Shown: positions 1-10,975 of the stretch, piece by piece
How positions within the stretch are numbered: the stretch's first letter is position 1
Layout of the letters: the number at the start of each line of letters is the position of its first letter
DNA from: Phoenix dactylifera
Taxonomy: Eukaryota > Streptophyta > Magnoliopsida > Arecales > Arecaceae
Direction of reading: 5' to 3'
DNA length: 64,000 nt
Assembly: GCF_009389715.1 (NCBI RefSeq)
Contig: NC_052407.1
Location: 5,924,475 to 5,988,474, forward strand
Notes under the pieces: model-generated
Databases searched by the model: none
Told to the model about the DNA's origin: nothing
What the model saw: the letters and a program-made list of their open reading frames with translations, nothing else
Position numbers and translations under genes: made by a program

Positions 1-322
1 GATGGATGGCGGTGGAGATGGGGAAGGGGACTTGGTTTCTCTTTCTCCCTCTATAAACGTAAACGTGGCCGCTCTCTATACGCCTGTGCTACGGGATGGA
101 GTGGACACCTGTTCCAAGAGACGACTCTACGGGATGTCGTTCCTTAGATCACGTTCGTCCAATCGATGAGATTTTTGGAGTCAGCTGTCGGCTGAACAGG
201 GAAATTTGGTGTGCGGCTTCCTCTGGAAGTCCATCCGGTCTTCTGTTCTGCCGGAGCATTGTAAGCACCTGTTATTCCTGGGAGTTCCAAAAAATTGCGT
301 AAATTTAGTTTTGGGCATTTTT
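1..322. other. Unassigned edge sequence
   Basis: No gene is recognised here. A TATA-like TATAAA sits at about 52-57 on the + strand, and a 68-codon ORF starts with ATG at 96. An 83-codon ORF runs antisense over 144-395. Neither resembles a protein family I know. The segment could be the promoter or first exon of a gene beyond the window edge, but I see nothing that decides this. Confidence 0.3.
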
Positions 323-1658
323 TAGGGGGTGCAAATGGGTCGGGTTGATCCATGATCTGACCCAATCTAACCCGACTAAATCTAATCCGACCCATTTCAA
401 AGGATCCGTGTGGCCGGATTAGGTTCTAAAATTGGACCCGTTCTATTTTTGGCCCCACGTCTGTGTTTCTGAACTTTAGCTTAACGCGATCCGATCCATT
501 TGAAATTTGAATAATTTTGGATTTCCAATTCTACGACCCGCCCCCAACCCAAACTTGTAAAACTATTTGGGCCCGCGGACTGCAGGGGTTCAGTTTGACT
601 AACAAGAGTCGGCAGAATTATTTTCCTATACTTTTGTGTCCCATATGACATAAGCTGATACTACCAGTGAAATTTGTTGATATCCCTTAGTTAGCCAACA
701 GATTTTATATAACTGCCTTATATTCAACTCAAACACAAGCAACTAGGGTCCATATAGAACTATGACATGTATTTTCCATCAACACGACATCTGAATTAGA
801 TAATCTTGCTTTTTGACAAATTAAACCTATTGCATATGCATCCAATCACATTATTCCTGTTGCTAGCTGGCGAAGGGTCACTGTAGAGACGGCACCATTA
901 GCTGAGATGATACGGACAACACGCGGTCCATGTTGTGAAAAAGATATTATTTTGGATGCTATATCCTGCATAAGAATGATGGAGTATTGGAATCATCATT
1001 TAGAATAAAAACATATGATCTCAATTAATTTTAAAGTCACCTTTTTAAAGTCACCTTTTTAAAGTCACCTAATGCAGTATGAGAATTTGATACAGATATA
1101 ACTAAACAATAAATGTCAAACACCAAAACATGGAGAACAAAGTAACTTTACAAAAAGAGAAGCAATAAAACCTAATAATTTCATGCCATTACATGCCAAC
1201 ACCAGGTGTATTAATAATAAAATAATGATTATCAGCATGATAAGAAGTCTAGGAAAGCTAGAAGATGCAGTATGTCTGCATATTGTAGAGTTTTGCATCA
1301 CCACATCCTGTACCACTCTGCACATATCCTCATTAGTCTTGTATACTGAAATCATTTTCCCTCTTTCCTAATTATAGCTAATAGATTGTAGAACAAATTA
1401 AGTTATTAAAATAAATCACGTAATTTTGGGTTGGGATCCGACCCAGATCCAAATTTTTTGGGTTGGGACTGGATTATAGATGGACCCAACCAACCCGAAT
1501 GACACGTTGGGTCAGAAATTTTAGCAATGAATGCGACCTGACCTGAACCGATCTTCTATTGGATTGGGTTTGGGTCCAACTTTAGGACCCGAATATGGAA
1601 CCCAGGTTGGGTCAGGGTCATTTATGGCCCAGTTTGACCTGACTCATTTGTACCCCTA
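323..1658. mobile_element. Non-autonomous hAT-like TIR element
   Basis: The left end reads TAGGGGGTGCAAATGGGTC and the reverse complement of the right end reads TAGGGGTACAAATGAGTC, so about 20 bp of imperfect terminal inverted repeat is visible with one indel. The flanking octamers GCATTTTT (315-322) and GTATTTCT (1659-1666) agree at 6 of 8 positions, as expected for an old 8-bp hAT target duplication. Both arms are rich in repeated GGGTCGGGTT-like words. The 1.3-kb interior codes for nothing recognisable, so the element would depend on a transposase elsewhere. The hAT assignment rests on the TA-G-rich terminus and the 8-bp duplication; a different TIR superfamily is possible. Confidence 0.5.
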
Positions 1659-1928
1659 GTATTTCTTGACTAGGAAAAACTTCACCGCACCGCTTACAAC
1701 CCTTTGAGTTGTGATTGACGAGCAGGCACACGGAGATCACCTATCATTCATGAGATCTCATGTACCGCATCCCTCACAAGCGAGCAGTGAGTGCAGCACG
1801 GAATAGGGCTGTGTTAGGTAGCTACACTCTTCTATAAGATTTTCTTAGATTTGATTGTTTATGAGTTAAATAAATATAATTAAATAATTTAGTATTATAT
1901 TTATTTATTTATTGGTAAAACTTTGTTA
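1659..1928. other. Intergenic, no gene seen
   Basis: Short AT-rich spacer between two TIR elements. It has no ORF of note; an A/T stretch around 1860-1915 adjoins the next MITE. Confidence 0.5.
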
Positions 1929-2211
1929 GAGTATATTTGGTTCGGAGGAGTTAGACTCTCGAATGGGAATGAGAATGGGTGACTCCCAATCCAGCCGTTT
2001 GGTTGGGACAAGTCCCATTCCTATTCCAATTCAGGAAGAAACAAGAATGCCTCAATGCTTCAAAACTCAATCTCTACTTTGTTTCCTAGTATTCAAATTT
2101 CATTCCGATCCTGATCCAAACATATTTGGAGATATGGCTATTCTAATTTCTATTCCAATCCATTTCAATTCTGATTCTAATTTTGATTCCAATCATGAAC
2201 CAAATACACCC
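1929..2211. mobile_element. Tourist-like MITE (PIF/Harbinger type)
   Basis: This 283-bp element has a left end GAGTATATTTGGTTC and a right end whose reverse complement is GGGTGTATTTGGTTC, 13 of 15 identical. TTA is present on both sides (1926-1928 and 2212-2214), the 3-bp target duplication typical of PIF/Harbinger elements. The inside consists of degenerate ATTCC/GGAAT words with no transposase. A 90-codon ORF inside looks like a by-product of the repeats, not a gene. Confidence 0.6.
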
Positions 2212-2242
2212 TTAATATTTTTATCATTTAAATAAAGTATAA

Positions 2243-3774
2243 TTATTTGATGGAGGGAATATTGGTCATCCTGACCTCCGAGAGATCTGACCTCCTTGAC
2301 CTTGGCATGGACCGACGTGCCATTATGCTCGAACCGGAATGAGAATAATGTCGAATATCACTACATGAACTGCAGTAATGGCATTAACGATGGTTGCACT
2401 AATATACGCACGATCAATGCGATTATCGTTGCATGATAATTGTGGGAAGTTGTTACCATGCCATTAGAGCACGATTAACCACTATGATGCAGTTACGATG
2501 CTTCCTAGTAAATCAGATAACAGTCACCATTCTCATCCTCTATACAGAGGGGTGATTGGGGAGCCAAGGGTAAGCAATCTCAGACTCCTCAGACAGTTAC
2601 CGGCCTTAGTCCAGAATCTAACGGCAAAAAGTCGACCAACTCCCCACCAAGACCTCAATCTCAATTTTGCTCATGGAGAAAAGAAGAAAAACAACAAAAA
2701 GTGAAAATTTGAGCAGCCAAAAGCGAGAAACCTATAGGAGGAAAAGAATGCCGGAGAGAAATTGAAGAAGATGCCGAAAAGAGCGCAGGAGATGAAGAAC
2801 TCCACTAGAGAAGCACCAAAGAGGGACTCAAGCTGCCAGAGGGATTTGTGAAAGAAGCAAAAAGTGAGAAAGAAAGGAAGGGGATAACCTTATATAGATG
2901 CACGAATGGCTCTGATGGGAGCGATGATTCGATTCCCCGAGTTGATTCAGTCATGTGTCAGCTTGGGATATGGCATAAGCTGCCCTTCCGGATCGTCGCA
3001 TTAAAAGGCCTCGAAACAACCCCGACATAATGACGCTTCAAGACAGCCCCAATATGATGACGCTTCGAAAAGATCAATCGACACATTAATACCTCCATTT
3101 AGATGCTTCACCCTCGGTTAGGACGATGGTATAACTTCCATGAAGTGAGGTCAAGTTCAAACTCAGATGTGGAGGCAAGTGATGGAGGGAATATTAGTCA
3201 TCCCGTCCTCGGGACGAATCTTCTTGCAATGACCTCGATATGGACCGATATGCCATTCTGCTTGGATCGACATGAGAATAATGCCAAATATTACTATGTG
3301 AGCTGCAATAATGGCATTAACGACTGTTGCACTAATATAGGCATCATCAATGCAATTATTGTTGCATGACAAACGTGGAAAGCCATTACCATGCTATTCG
3401 AGCATGATTAACCGTTATGATGCGATTACGATGCTTCTTGGTAAATCAGATAACAGACACAATTCTTATCCTATATATATAGGGGTGACCGGGGGGGGGA
3501 AGGTAAGCAATCTCGTACTCCTCTCAACAAATTTTACTCTCACTTCCACTATTATTCTAGATCTCTAACTTAAGTATCGAAGGATCTTCCGCCGAAAATC
3601 TTCCGGCAAGTGGACTTCTTTGAAGGTTTTTAAACCGATCTCGGATCACCTCAGTCTCATCCAATCTCAGTACACTACGGTTCCAATCTACCTCAGTACA
3701 CTTCGGTTTCAATGCACCTCAGCACACCTCAGACAGTTACCGACCTCAATCTAGAATCTAGCAGCAACATTATT
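2243..3774 (+). mobile_element. Short non-autonomous LTR retrotransposon with TSD
   Basis: Two direct repeats are visible, 2248-2629 and 3180-3769, both beginning TGATGGAGGGAATATT and ending near GACAGTTACCG...GCA. They are flanked by TTATT at 2243-2247 and 3770-3774, matching a 5-bp LTR-element target duplication. The downstream repeat contains a TATA-rich core (CTATATATATAG near 3470) and the U5-like words AAGTATCGAAGGATCTTCCG that also occur in the gypsy LTR near 17590. The upstream repeat lacks about 200 bp of this U5 part. A purine-rich GTGGAGGCAAG lies just before the second repeat, as a polypurine tract should. The roughly 550-bp interior has no gag or pol, so this is a TRIM/LARD-like derivative, probably related to gypsy elements. 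No clear primer-binding site was found. Confidence 0.6.
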
Positions 3775-4689
3775 CATACTTTTTTTAAAAAATATATATA
3801 TATATCTGTGAGAAATTTGGCACCATAGATTACAACAAGCGTGCTAAATTAGAAGGTAGATCGGATGAGATGGTTTGGATAAACTATTAGGATGAATAGG
3901 ACCAATTAGCAACTATAAGTGGACTTAATTGAATTTAATTTTGACAAAGCATTAGGTGGATGTAGTTGTATCTTACCTACAGGAGGATTATAATCCACTT
4001 TCGATTGAGAGGAAATTTCAAGGTAGTAAAGATCAAATTAGGTTCCGAAAGTCAAATCCATGAGTAGGTATGGTCATGGTTGACCAATCCCAACCCGATG
4101 ATGGAAAGGGTAGAATAAATAATATAATTCTGGCTTAACCTAATTTAAGCTGAACCGATCATCTTACCTTTTTGAACGCGGAGGAATATTGAATTGGCGC
4201 GGGAGGCCACGATGGTCGACGGTGACAAACGAACAACCTCCAAACCGAATCTCCAGGCCCAAGAATAGGCTACGTGGTGGCCCAACTTCCAGAACCAAAG
4301 TGGAACAAGAATATTCCATTGTACATGCACGACGTGAGCATGTCTTGCAACAAATATATATGTGTGTGTGTATATATATACATTTTTAATCACGACCATA
4401 GCTTTTGAGCGGGCCCCATTTGGAGGCGTGATTCGAGAGTGAGTGCACGAAGATTGAAGATCTCTATGGCGCACTTAATCACGTGTTCGAGATACATTTG
4501 GACGGACCGCGATTAATCAACCCAAACGCCTTTTTTTTATTTTCTTTTTAATTAGATTAAGGCGATTCGTGGAGTCTGAAAGATGGATGTCCCGGTGCCC
4601 ACTTTCTACGGTCAGAGATGCCTAGAAGTATGCCATCCCAGAAACAACGGCCGTGATATCGCAACGCGTCCCGAATCTACCGTGCAGCC
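3775..4689. other. Intergenic, no gene seen
   Basis: The segment contains a poly-A/TA patch near 3780-3805 and a TG/TA microsatellite at about 4350-4381. ORFs of 66 to 109 codons on both strands (4145-4474) overlap that microsatellite and look accidental. Confidence 0.5.
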
Positions 4690-5290
4690 ACAGTTTGCCA
4701 TTTGGTCAACGTGTTCAGCTCTAATGGACCATAATAGATCAACGTGTCCATCCTCGAGTTTTCTCAATATCAACTTCGACGATTGCGTTCTACCGGGCGG
4801 TGCGAGGAGAGGTGCGGACTTTGTGGTTAAAGACCCGAACTCCAGGGTGATTGCTGCTAGGGGATGCTAGCTGTTTGACTCCTCCATGCCTGGGGCAAAG
4901 TTGAGAGCGGCATAATCTGGTTTGTGTTATGTGCGACATACTCTGTAGGCGAGGATGGTGATCTTAGAGGACGACTTTGCGACGATCATTGGATGGATTC
5001 AGCGGTCTTCAGGGGGATTGGCAATTACCATCCGTTGTTGAGAGATATCCGGGCCATGGTCCGAGATGGAATGGCCATTCAGGCGAAGCATACTTTCCGT
5101 GAAGCGAATGGGGCGGCTGATTGGGTGGCTTCATTTATTGCCAATCATTCTGGGGGACACCTATGGGTGGGTGAGGCGGAGTTGCCTGATGCTCTTTAAG
5201 ATATATTGCTTTTTGATTTTTTTTTGGCCGTATTCATACTCGCGTAGTATAATTCTTCCGATTTAGCCCCAAAAAAAAAAAGAAAAAAGA
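4690..5290 (+). pseudogene. LINE RNase H-domain relic
   Basis: Translated pieces match the RNase H domain at the 3' end of plant LINE ORF2 proteins. They contain LNINFDDCV (position of the first catalytic Asp), ADFVVKDPNSRVIAARG, then after stops VILEDDFATI (another acidic site) and finally FREANGAADWVASF, the usual C-terminal helix motif. At least two frame changes and internal stops make it non-functional. The + strand copy ends in an A-rich tail (about 5269-5288), consistent with insertion of a 5'-truncated LINE transcript. It is related to, but distinct from, the longer LINE relic at 8945-10975. Confidence 0.65.
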
Positions 5291-5492
5291 GCCCAACCAT
5301 CATGGGTAGGTCTTGAAATAGGCCCAACCCACTCGAGATTTATTGGGCTCTTGGTTTGGCCCAGGAGGATTGGGTCTCAGTTTGTAGCGCCCATATAAAG
5401 TTGGACTTAGTCCGAGCCCAACCTGAACCCTGAACTCATTAACCCCCACCTCCTCCCAATGCAGCCACCTGGTTCCTAAGCATCCATTCCAT

Positions 5493-5493
<1 letters not shown>

Positions 5494-5531
<38 letters not shown>

Positions 5532-5532
5532 T

Positions 5533-5600
<68 letters not shown>
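5494..5600. repeat. (CT)n and (AT)n compound microsatellite
   Basis: A CT run of about 35 bp (5494-5528), a short break, a second CT run (5533-5550), then an uninterrupted AT run (5551-5600). An antisense ORF of Arg-Glu repeats here is only the translation of the microsatellite. Confidence 0.95.
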
Positions 5601-5602
<2 letters not shown>

Positions 5603-6200
5603 AGCTCTTAGATTTGGTCCGAATTGATGGGGTTCAGGCCTAGCTCCGTAGTGTTTAGATCATGTTTAAATCTTGGCCTCAATATAAAGAACTGGACTCT
5701 TGCAAATTTGGCTAACCCACCATACCTAATTTTGAATCGGCCGAGATAATATTTTTCGGCTCATCAGGTCAGTCAAACCTAAGAAGAATGTCTATTTGTC
5801 CAGTTAATTTTGTTAGAGAACTCCGATTATTTATATAAAAATTATAGAGATGCAAAATATATGTTATCATATATTATTAATTGTAAATTTTAAATACAAA
5901 ATAAATAATTGAAAATTATCGATCCTACTAGGTGTGGTGTTTGACATATCGGTTCCAACTAGTTACCAACTAATGGAAGTAACTTATTGGACAAGGTTTG
6001 AAATGCTCAATTCTTTTTGTACCCTCAAAATTGTTTACTAAAAATTCAGCTCTAAAATATTATTAATAGATTTTATGAAACCATGAGATTTATAAGTCTG
6101 TCTGACTACATATATTAGAATGGGTAACAAATCAAATTAATGGTCTGGACTGTATGAAGTTTAGGAAAATTAAATCCACATCCTAACATAATATAGATCG
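5601..6200. other. Intergenic, upstream of PPR gene
   Basis: AT-rich sequence with no coding potential seen. The PPR promoter presumably lies in its 3' part and in the GC-rich stretch 6220-6560, but no convincing TATA box was identified. Confidence 0.4.
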
Positions 6201-6345
6201 GATCCTATTGATAAACCCACATGTCAAGATCGGATCCGATAGGGATCGGGTCGGGTACGGGTCTGCGGGTTACAGCGACAGACCTATCTCCCCATCTCGG
6301 ATCTCCGCACGTATCATCCCGCTTCTCTCCCTCGCTCGCCTGGGC

Positions 6346-6368
6346 CGCCGCCGCCGCCGCCGCCGCCA
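6346..6368 (+). repeat. CCG trinucleotide run in PPR leader
   Basis: About seven CCG units lie in the presumed 5' leader, within upstream ORFs that begin at 6208 and 6221 and overlap the PPR start in other frames. If transcribed, these upstream ATGs would be expected to lower translation from ATG 6561. Confidence 0.6.
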
Positions 6369-6560
6369 TCTCTCTCTCTCTTGTGATCCCCCCTCCTTAC
6401 CCGCTCTCTCTTTCGCTCCCTCGTCGCGGGCACTTCATCCACGGCCGCCGCGGCGCCGCCCTCTCTCTCGCAACCGCGGCGGCAGGAGATCTCTGTCCTT
6501 TCAAGTGTGGGAATATTCCCGAACTGCTTCCTTTCAAATCCTTTCAGAGGTGGACGTCAC

Positions 6561-8636
6561 ATGCCGCCGACGCTACCCATTAACCTCCCGCCTCATCTTA
6601 GCATCAACTTCCTCAGATCCTACTTGAGCGCCGGTCGGTTGGATCGTGCTCGCGAGCTGTTCGATAAAATTCCCCACCCAGATCTCCGCTCGTTAACAGT
6701 CCTAATCTCTGCTTACACGAAGCAAGGTCATCCCAAAGAGTCCATAAGTCTCTATTGGAAACTCCGCAGGGAGAAGGATCTCAAACCTGACAGGTTGGTT
6801 CTGCTCTCGGTTGCAAAGGCGTGCGGCCGTTCTTTGGATCTTGATAAAGCCAAAGGGATACATGAAGAAGCTATCAAGTTTGGGTTCGATTCCGACCTTC
6901 TACTGGGAAACGTACTGGTCGACACGTATGGGAAGTGTGGATTCAGCGAGGGGGCTAGAAGGGTGTTCGATGACTTACCCGAGAGGGATGTTGTATCTTG
7001 GACTTCGCTCGTAGCAGCTTATGTGAATTGTAGGCTACCAATAGAAGCACTGCAGTCTTTTCGTGATATGCTGTCATCTGGGACGAAGCCCAACTCAGTG
7101 ACTTTGTCGACAGTTCTTCGTGTGTGCTCGGAATTGAAAGCTTTGAATCCTGGCAGAGAAATCCATTGTTTTGTGCTGAGAAATGGAATAGAAGAAGATG
7201 CATTTATTAGCAGCGGGCTAGCGGATGTGTATGCGAATTGCTCGAGCATTCGGCAAGCAAGGATTGTTTTTGATAGCATCCCACGAAAAGATATCGTGTC
7301 ATGGATTGTGATTTTAACAGCATATTTCTCTGATGGAAACTCTGGAGAGGCTTTGAAGCTTTTCCAGCTGATGAAATCTGAAGGAGTTGCAATGAGTTCT
7401 GCTTCTTGGAATTGTATGATTAGTGGATTTGCACAAAATGGAAGAGCAGAACAGGCATTCGAAATGTTGGCTCAAATGCAGCGTTTAGGCTTCAAACCCA
7501 ACAAAATTACAGCAGCAAGTATATTGCCAGCTTGTGCTGATCTTGAGAGTTTGAGGGGAGGTAGGGAGATACACGGTTACATTATCAGGCACAAGTTTGT
7601 GGACGACCTAGTGGTCATGACAGCTCTAGTTCTCATGTATGCCAAGTGTGGAGACTTGGATAAGTCCAGGGGTGTCTTCAGCCAAATGCCTAGAAAGGAC
7701 ACCGTTGCTTGGAACATAATGATATTGGCAAATTCCATGCATGGGTTTGGCAAGGAAGCATTGTCGCTGTTTCGCCGAATGGTAGACTCAGGGGTGAGGC
7801 CTAATTCAGTCACCTTCACAGTGGTTCTGTCTGGTTGCAGCCACTCGCGGCTTGTTGATGAGGGCCGTTCCATTTTCAACTCGATGAGCAAAGATCATGA
7901 GCTCAGACCTGATGCAGATCATCATGCATGTATGGTCGACATCCTATGCCGTGCCGGTCATCTCGAAGAGGCATACGAATTCATCCAAAGCATGCCGATG
8001 GAACCGATCGCCAGTGCATGGGGAGCACTGCTAGCTTCTTGTAAAGTATATAAGAATGTCGAGTTAGGAAAGATTGCAGCAGATCATTTGTTTGAAATTG
8101 AACCAGAAAACCCTGGGAACTATATCTTGCTATCGAACATGTTGGTCGCCGCCAAAATGTGGGATGAGGCTTCTAAGGTCAGGACTTTGATGAGAGATAG
8201 GATGAGGGGCAGGGGAATTGCAAAAGTACCTGGATGTAGTTGGATTCAAATAAAGAACAAGGTCTACACTTTTGTTAAAGGCGACGATAGAAATGCTCGG
8301 AGAGATGAGGTGTGTGGTTTTCTGAAAGAAATGGGGAAAAAGATGAAGCTTGAGGGATATCTTCCGGATACAGATTATGTTTTGCAAGATGTTGATAGAG
8401 AGGAAAAGGAAGATACTTTATGCAGCCACAGTGAGAAACTTGCTGTTGCATTTGGTGTTCTGAACTTGAATGGGGAATCAGTTATTCGAGTATTTAAGAA
8501 CTTGAGGATTTGTGGGGACTGCCACAATGCTATCAAGTTCATGGCAAAGATTATTGGAGTGCAGATCATTGTAAGGGACAATGTGAGGTTTCATCATTTT
8601 AGAGATGGTTCTTGTTCATGTCGGGATCTATGGTGA
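6561..8636 (+). CDS. PLS-class pentatricopeptide repeat protein with DYW domain
   Basis: Intronless ORF of 691 codons plus TGA. Such proteins act in plastids or mitochondria, where PLS-repeat arrays read RNA and the DYW deaminase converts specific cytidines to uridine. Degenerate 31-36-residue repeats run from about residue 10 to 480, with typical motifs such as NVLVDTYGKCG, RDVVSWTSLVAAY and ALVLMYAKCGDL. The E/E+ region includes PGCSWIQI at about 557. The DYW deaminase has HSE at 623-625, CGDC at 651-654, HH at 678-679 and CSC at 685-687, so all zinc ligands and the catalytic Glu are present. The last three residues are DLW in place of the canonical DYW. The reading frame is open upstream to a GTG at 6507, but ATG 6561 is the first in-frame ATG. 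The GC-rich leader with a CCG run (about 6346-6367) carries short upstream ORFs in other frames. The specific editing site cannot be told from the sequence. Confidence 0.93.
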   Translation: MPPTLPINLPPHLSINFLRSYLSAGRLDRARELFDKIPHPDLRSLTVLISAYTKQGHPKESISLYWKLRREKDLKPDRLVLLSVAKACGRSLDLDKAKGIHEEAIKFGFDSDLLLGNVLVDTYGKCGFSEGARRVFDDLPERDVVSWTSLVAAYVNCRLPIEALQSFRDMLSSGTKPNSVTLSTVLRVCSELKALNPGREIHCFVLRNGIEEDAFISSGLADVYANCSSIRQARIVFDSIPRKDIVSWIVILTAYFSDGNSGEALKLFQLMKSEGVAMSSASWNCMISGFAQNGRAEQAFEMLAQMQRLGFKPNKITAASILPACADLESLRGGREIHGYIIRHKFVDDLVVMTALVLMYAKCGDLDKSRGVFSQMPRKDTVAWNIMILANSMHGFGKEALSLFRRMVDSGVRPNSVTFTVVLSGCSHSRLVDEGRSIFNSMSKDHELRPDADHHACMVDILCRAGHLEEAYEFIQSMPMEPIASAWGALLASCKVYKNVELGKIAADHLFEIEPENPGNYILLSNMLVAAKMWDEASKVRTLMRDRMRGRGIAKVPGCSWIQIKNKVYTFVKGDDRNARRDEVCGFLKEMGKKMKLEGYLPDTDYVLQDVDREEKEDTLCSHSEKLAVAFGVLNLNGESVIRVFKNLRICGDCHNAIKFMAKIIGVQIIVRDNVRFHHFRDGSCSCRDLW

Positions 8637-8944
8637 CTCATAACCAAGAATACATATTAAATTCAGACCAGCAAATTTCCATTGGACACTTACATAGTGT
8701 AAGAAAGCATTTGCCTATTGAAAAGAGATCAAGGAGACTTTGAGACGTGGCAGTGTCAATCATGATTGAATTCGTAACGGGAGAGAAATGAGACCCATCA
8801 AGTACACCATCGCTCGCAGTCTTCTCTAAAAGCCAACTGCACCACGAATTTATGATTAAGCATTTTATAATAGTTAATGTTCTCCCATTATCAATTCTAG
8901 TCCCTAATTTAAGCTTCCAAGAGAGAAGTCTAACAGGGTTTAGG
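8637..8944. other. PPR 3' flank
   Basis: Likely 3' untranslated region and spacer. No ORF on either strand looks real; the antisense ORF at 8638-8997 is unsupported. The LINE relic begins at about the end of this stretch. Confidence 0.4.
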
Positions 8945-10975
8945 GAACCAGGTGTTGTGCTGCCCTTTGTCCAGCATGAAAATAATATTCCCAACATTTG
9001 TTCATAAAAGCCTGATAATTTGCCAACGTTTGTTCATAAGAGCCTGCATCTATCATTGGCATCCTGGAGATCGGGGAGCAGGAAGGTACTTTGAGATATT
9101 TAGGGATCCTGGTTACAGATCGGTATCTACGCAGGGCTAATTGCACTCCTATGGAGCTGGGCATTAGATGTAGGCTAGAGAGTTGGCAAGCGGATGCTCT
9201 GTCTATGATGGATAGAGTCATACTGGTGCGGTTAGTCCTGAGCTCGATCCATATTTATCTGTTATCCTATACTTTAGTACCTCTCGCAGCATTACGGTGT
9301 ATGGAGCGACAGTTCAGGATTTTCCTCTAGGGGGTGACATGGGGGCAGAAGCAGTGTTCATCTGCTAGCTTGGGATACCATCTGTCAGCCGACCAGCAGT
9401 GGAGGGCTGGGGATCCACTCTTTGATTGAGCGACGGGAGATCCTCACGACCAGGTTGGCGGCTAGGTTTTTTTCTGAAGCTAAGGAGTCTCTAGGCTGCT
9501 CTGATGAAGGCCATGGGGATCTGATCGACCCGGCTGTCTTTCGTGCTAGTCGTCACAGTTCCTTTATTTGGAGAGAAATTTGTGCCCGTGCCTCGACGGT
9601 CCTATCGAAAATTAGATGGGACATCGGGAACGGACGGGCTATCGGCATCTTGGAGGGCAACTTGCTCTCTAAGGTGCCACTACACGACTGGCCTACCCTG
9701 ATCGACATTGGACGTCTGGAGGGGTGTAAAGTCTGCGATCTGTTTGCTCCTGGTGAGCGGGGATGGAACAAGGACCTCGTTCGACAGGCTTTTGGGGAGC
9801 GGCTGGCTGATCTCTATCGATTCTTGCTGGGGAGGCTACGGACAGGAGGATTTGGAGCATGACTAGGAGGTCAGAAGTGAAGGCCCGGGACTTACTCTGG
9901 GTGGTCAGGAGGTCTACGGCTAGGCAGATTGATGGGGACTGGATCTGGAGGCTTCGCATCCACCTACGAGTTGTCTTGTTTGTCTATAAGGTGGCATGGG
10001 GTTGCTTACCTACCAAAGGCATGCTGGCTCGGCGAGAGATTAGCTTTTCACTAGTGTGTGTGGACTACCTGGAGATGGAGGAGTCTATCTTCCATGTCCT
10101 CATAGGATGCCCGAGGGCCCCCAGATCTGGGGTGTGTGCCTTGAGTCCCCACAACCCTCGGTAGGGGTGGACGTCAACTGAGGACTTCCTGCACTTCCTG
10201 AAGATCTGCTCATGGAGGCCTGGCCTTGAGGAATCGGGAATTAGGGTTGCCTACTTAGCCTATTATTATTGGCTAGATAGGAATGCTCGGATATTCAAGG
10301 ACAGCAGAGCGCATTCGAGGTTGGTGGCAAATAGGGCTCTTCTTCATCCGTCGAAGGTCATCTGCACCACTATGTCGTCGTCCCTCAGGATGGCCAGAAA
10401 AATCTGGGGCTCCCCTTTTGCTCTTGCAGCACCCAAGACCGTGTTGATCTCCTAGGAGCCTCCACCCCCTAGTTTTCTCAAGGTGAACTTTGACGGTAGC
10501 GTTGACGAAGAAAAGAATCGTTGGAGGCGTGGGATTTGTCATCAGAGACCATGATGTCAGATTAATAGCGGCTGGGGGCCGGCAGATCTTTGACACGTTT
10601 GTAGTTAGTGTTGAGCTCAAAGCTGTATAGGAGGGTATCATCTATGTGAGGCATGTGCTGGGGGTGGACTGTATCCTTCTTGAGGAAGACTCGGCCACAA
10701 TAATCGAGTGGATCCGGAGTCAGGAATGCGATGCTGGTTCTAAACCGCTTCTATGTGATATCCATTGGCTCTTGATGAGTGTGGTCTTTCTCGGGCCACA
10801 TGCGAATAGAGCTGCTAACTAGGTGGCCTCCTTCGCAACTCACTATTATGAAGGCTTCGCCTAAATAAACCACGTGTCGGTATCTTATTCTTTGTATTAT
10901 TTTTTTCTTTTCTGATTTTGTTAGCTGCACAATGCATGTGAGCCGCTTTTATACCCAAAAAAGAAAAAATAGCCA
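8945..10975 (+). pseudogene. 5'-truncated LINE retrotransposon relic
   Basis: Recognisable parts in order are: the C-terminal reverse transcriptase/thumb region at about 9060-9330 (LRYLGILVTDRYL, then WQADALSMMDRVILVRLVLS and IYLLSYTLVPLAAL); a degenerate connecting region; the zinc-finger-like zf-RVT segment near 9990-10120 (VAWGCLPTKGMLARREI, EESIFHVLIGCPRAP); and an RNase H domain at about 10480-10860 (FLKVNFDGSV, GFVIRDHDVRLIAAGG, SVELKAV, LEEDSATIIEWI). Stops and frame changes occur throughout. A-rich sequence near 10957-10970 may be the decayed poly-A tail. The N-terminal endonuclease and most RT motifs are missing. The family is the plant L1-like group with an RNase H domain. Confidence 0.75.

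Noticed and set aside
5300..5530. Arg-Glu repeat ORF
   Set aside because: Direct translation of the CT microsatellite and flanks.
6208..6627. 139- and 120-codon ORFs upstream of the PPR gene
   Set aside because: They are Arg/Ser/Pro rich by-products of the CCG/CTC leader. They may act as upstream ORFs but show no protein family.
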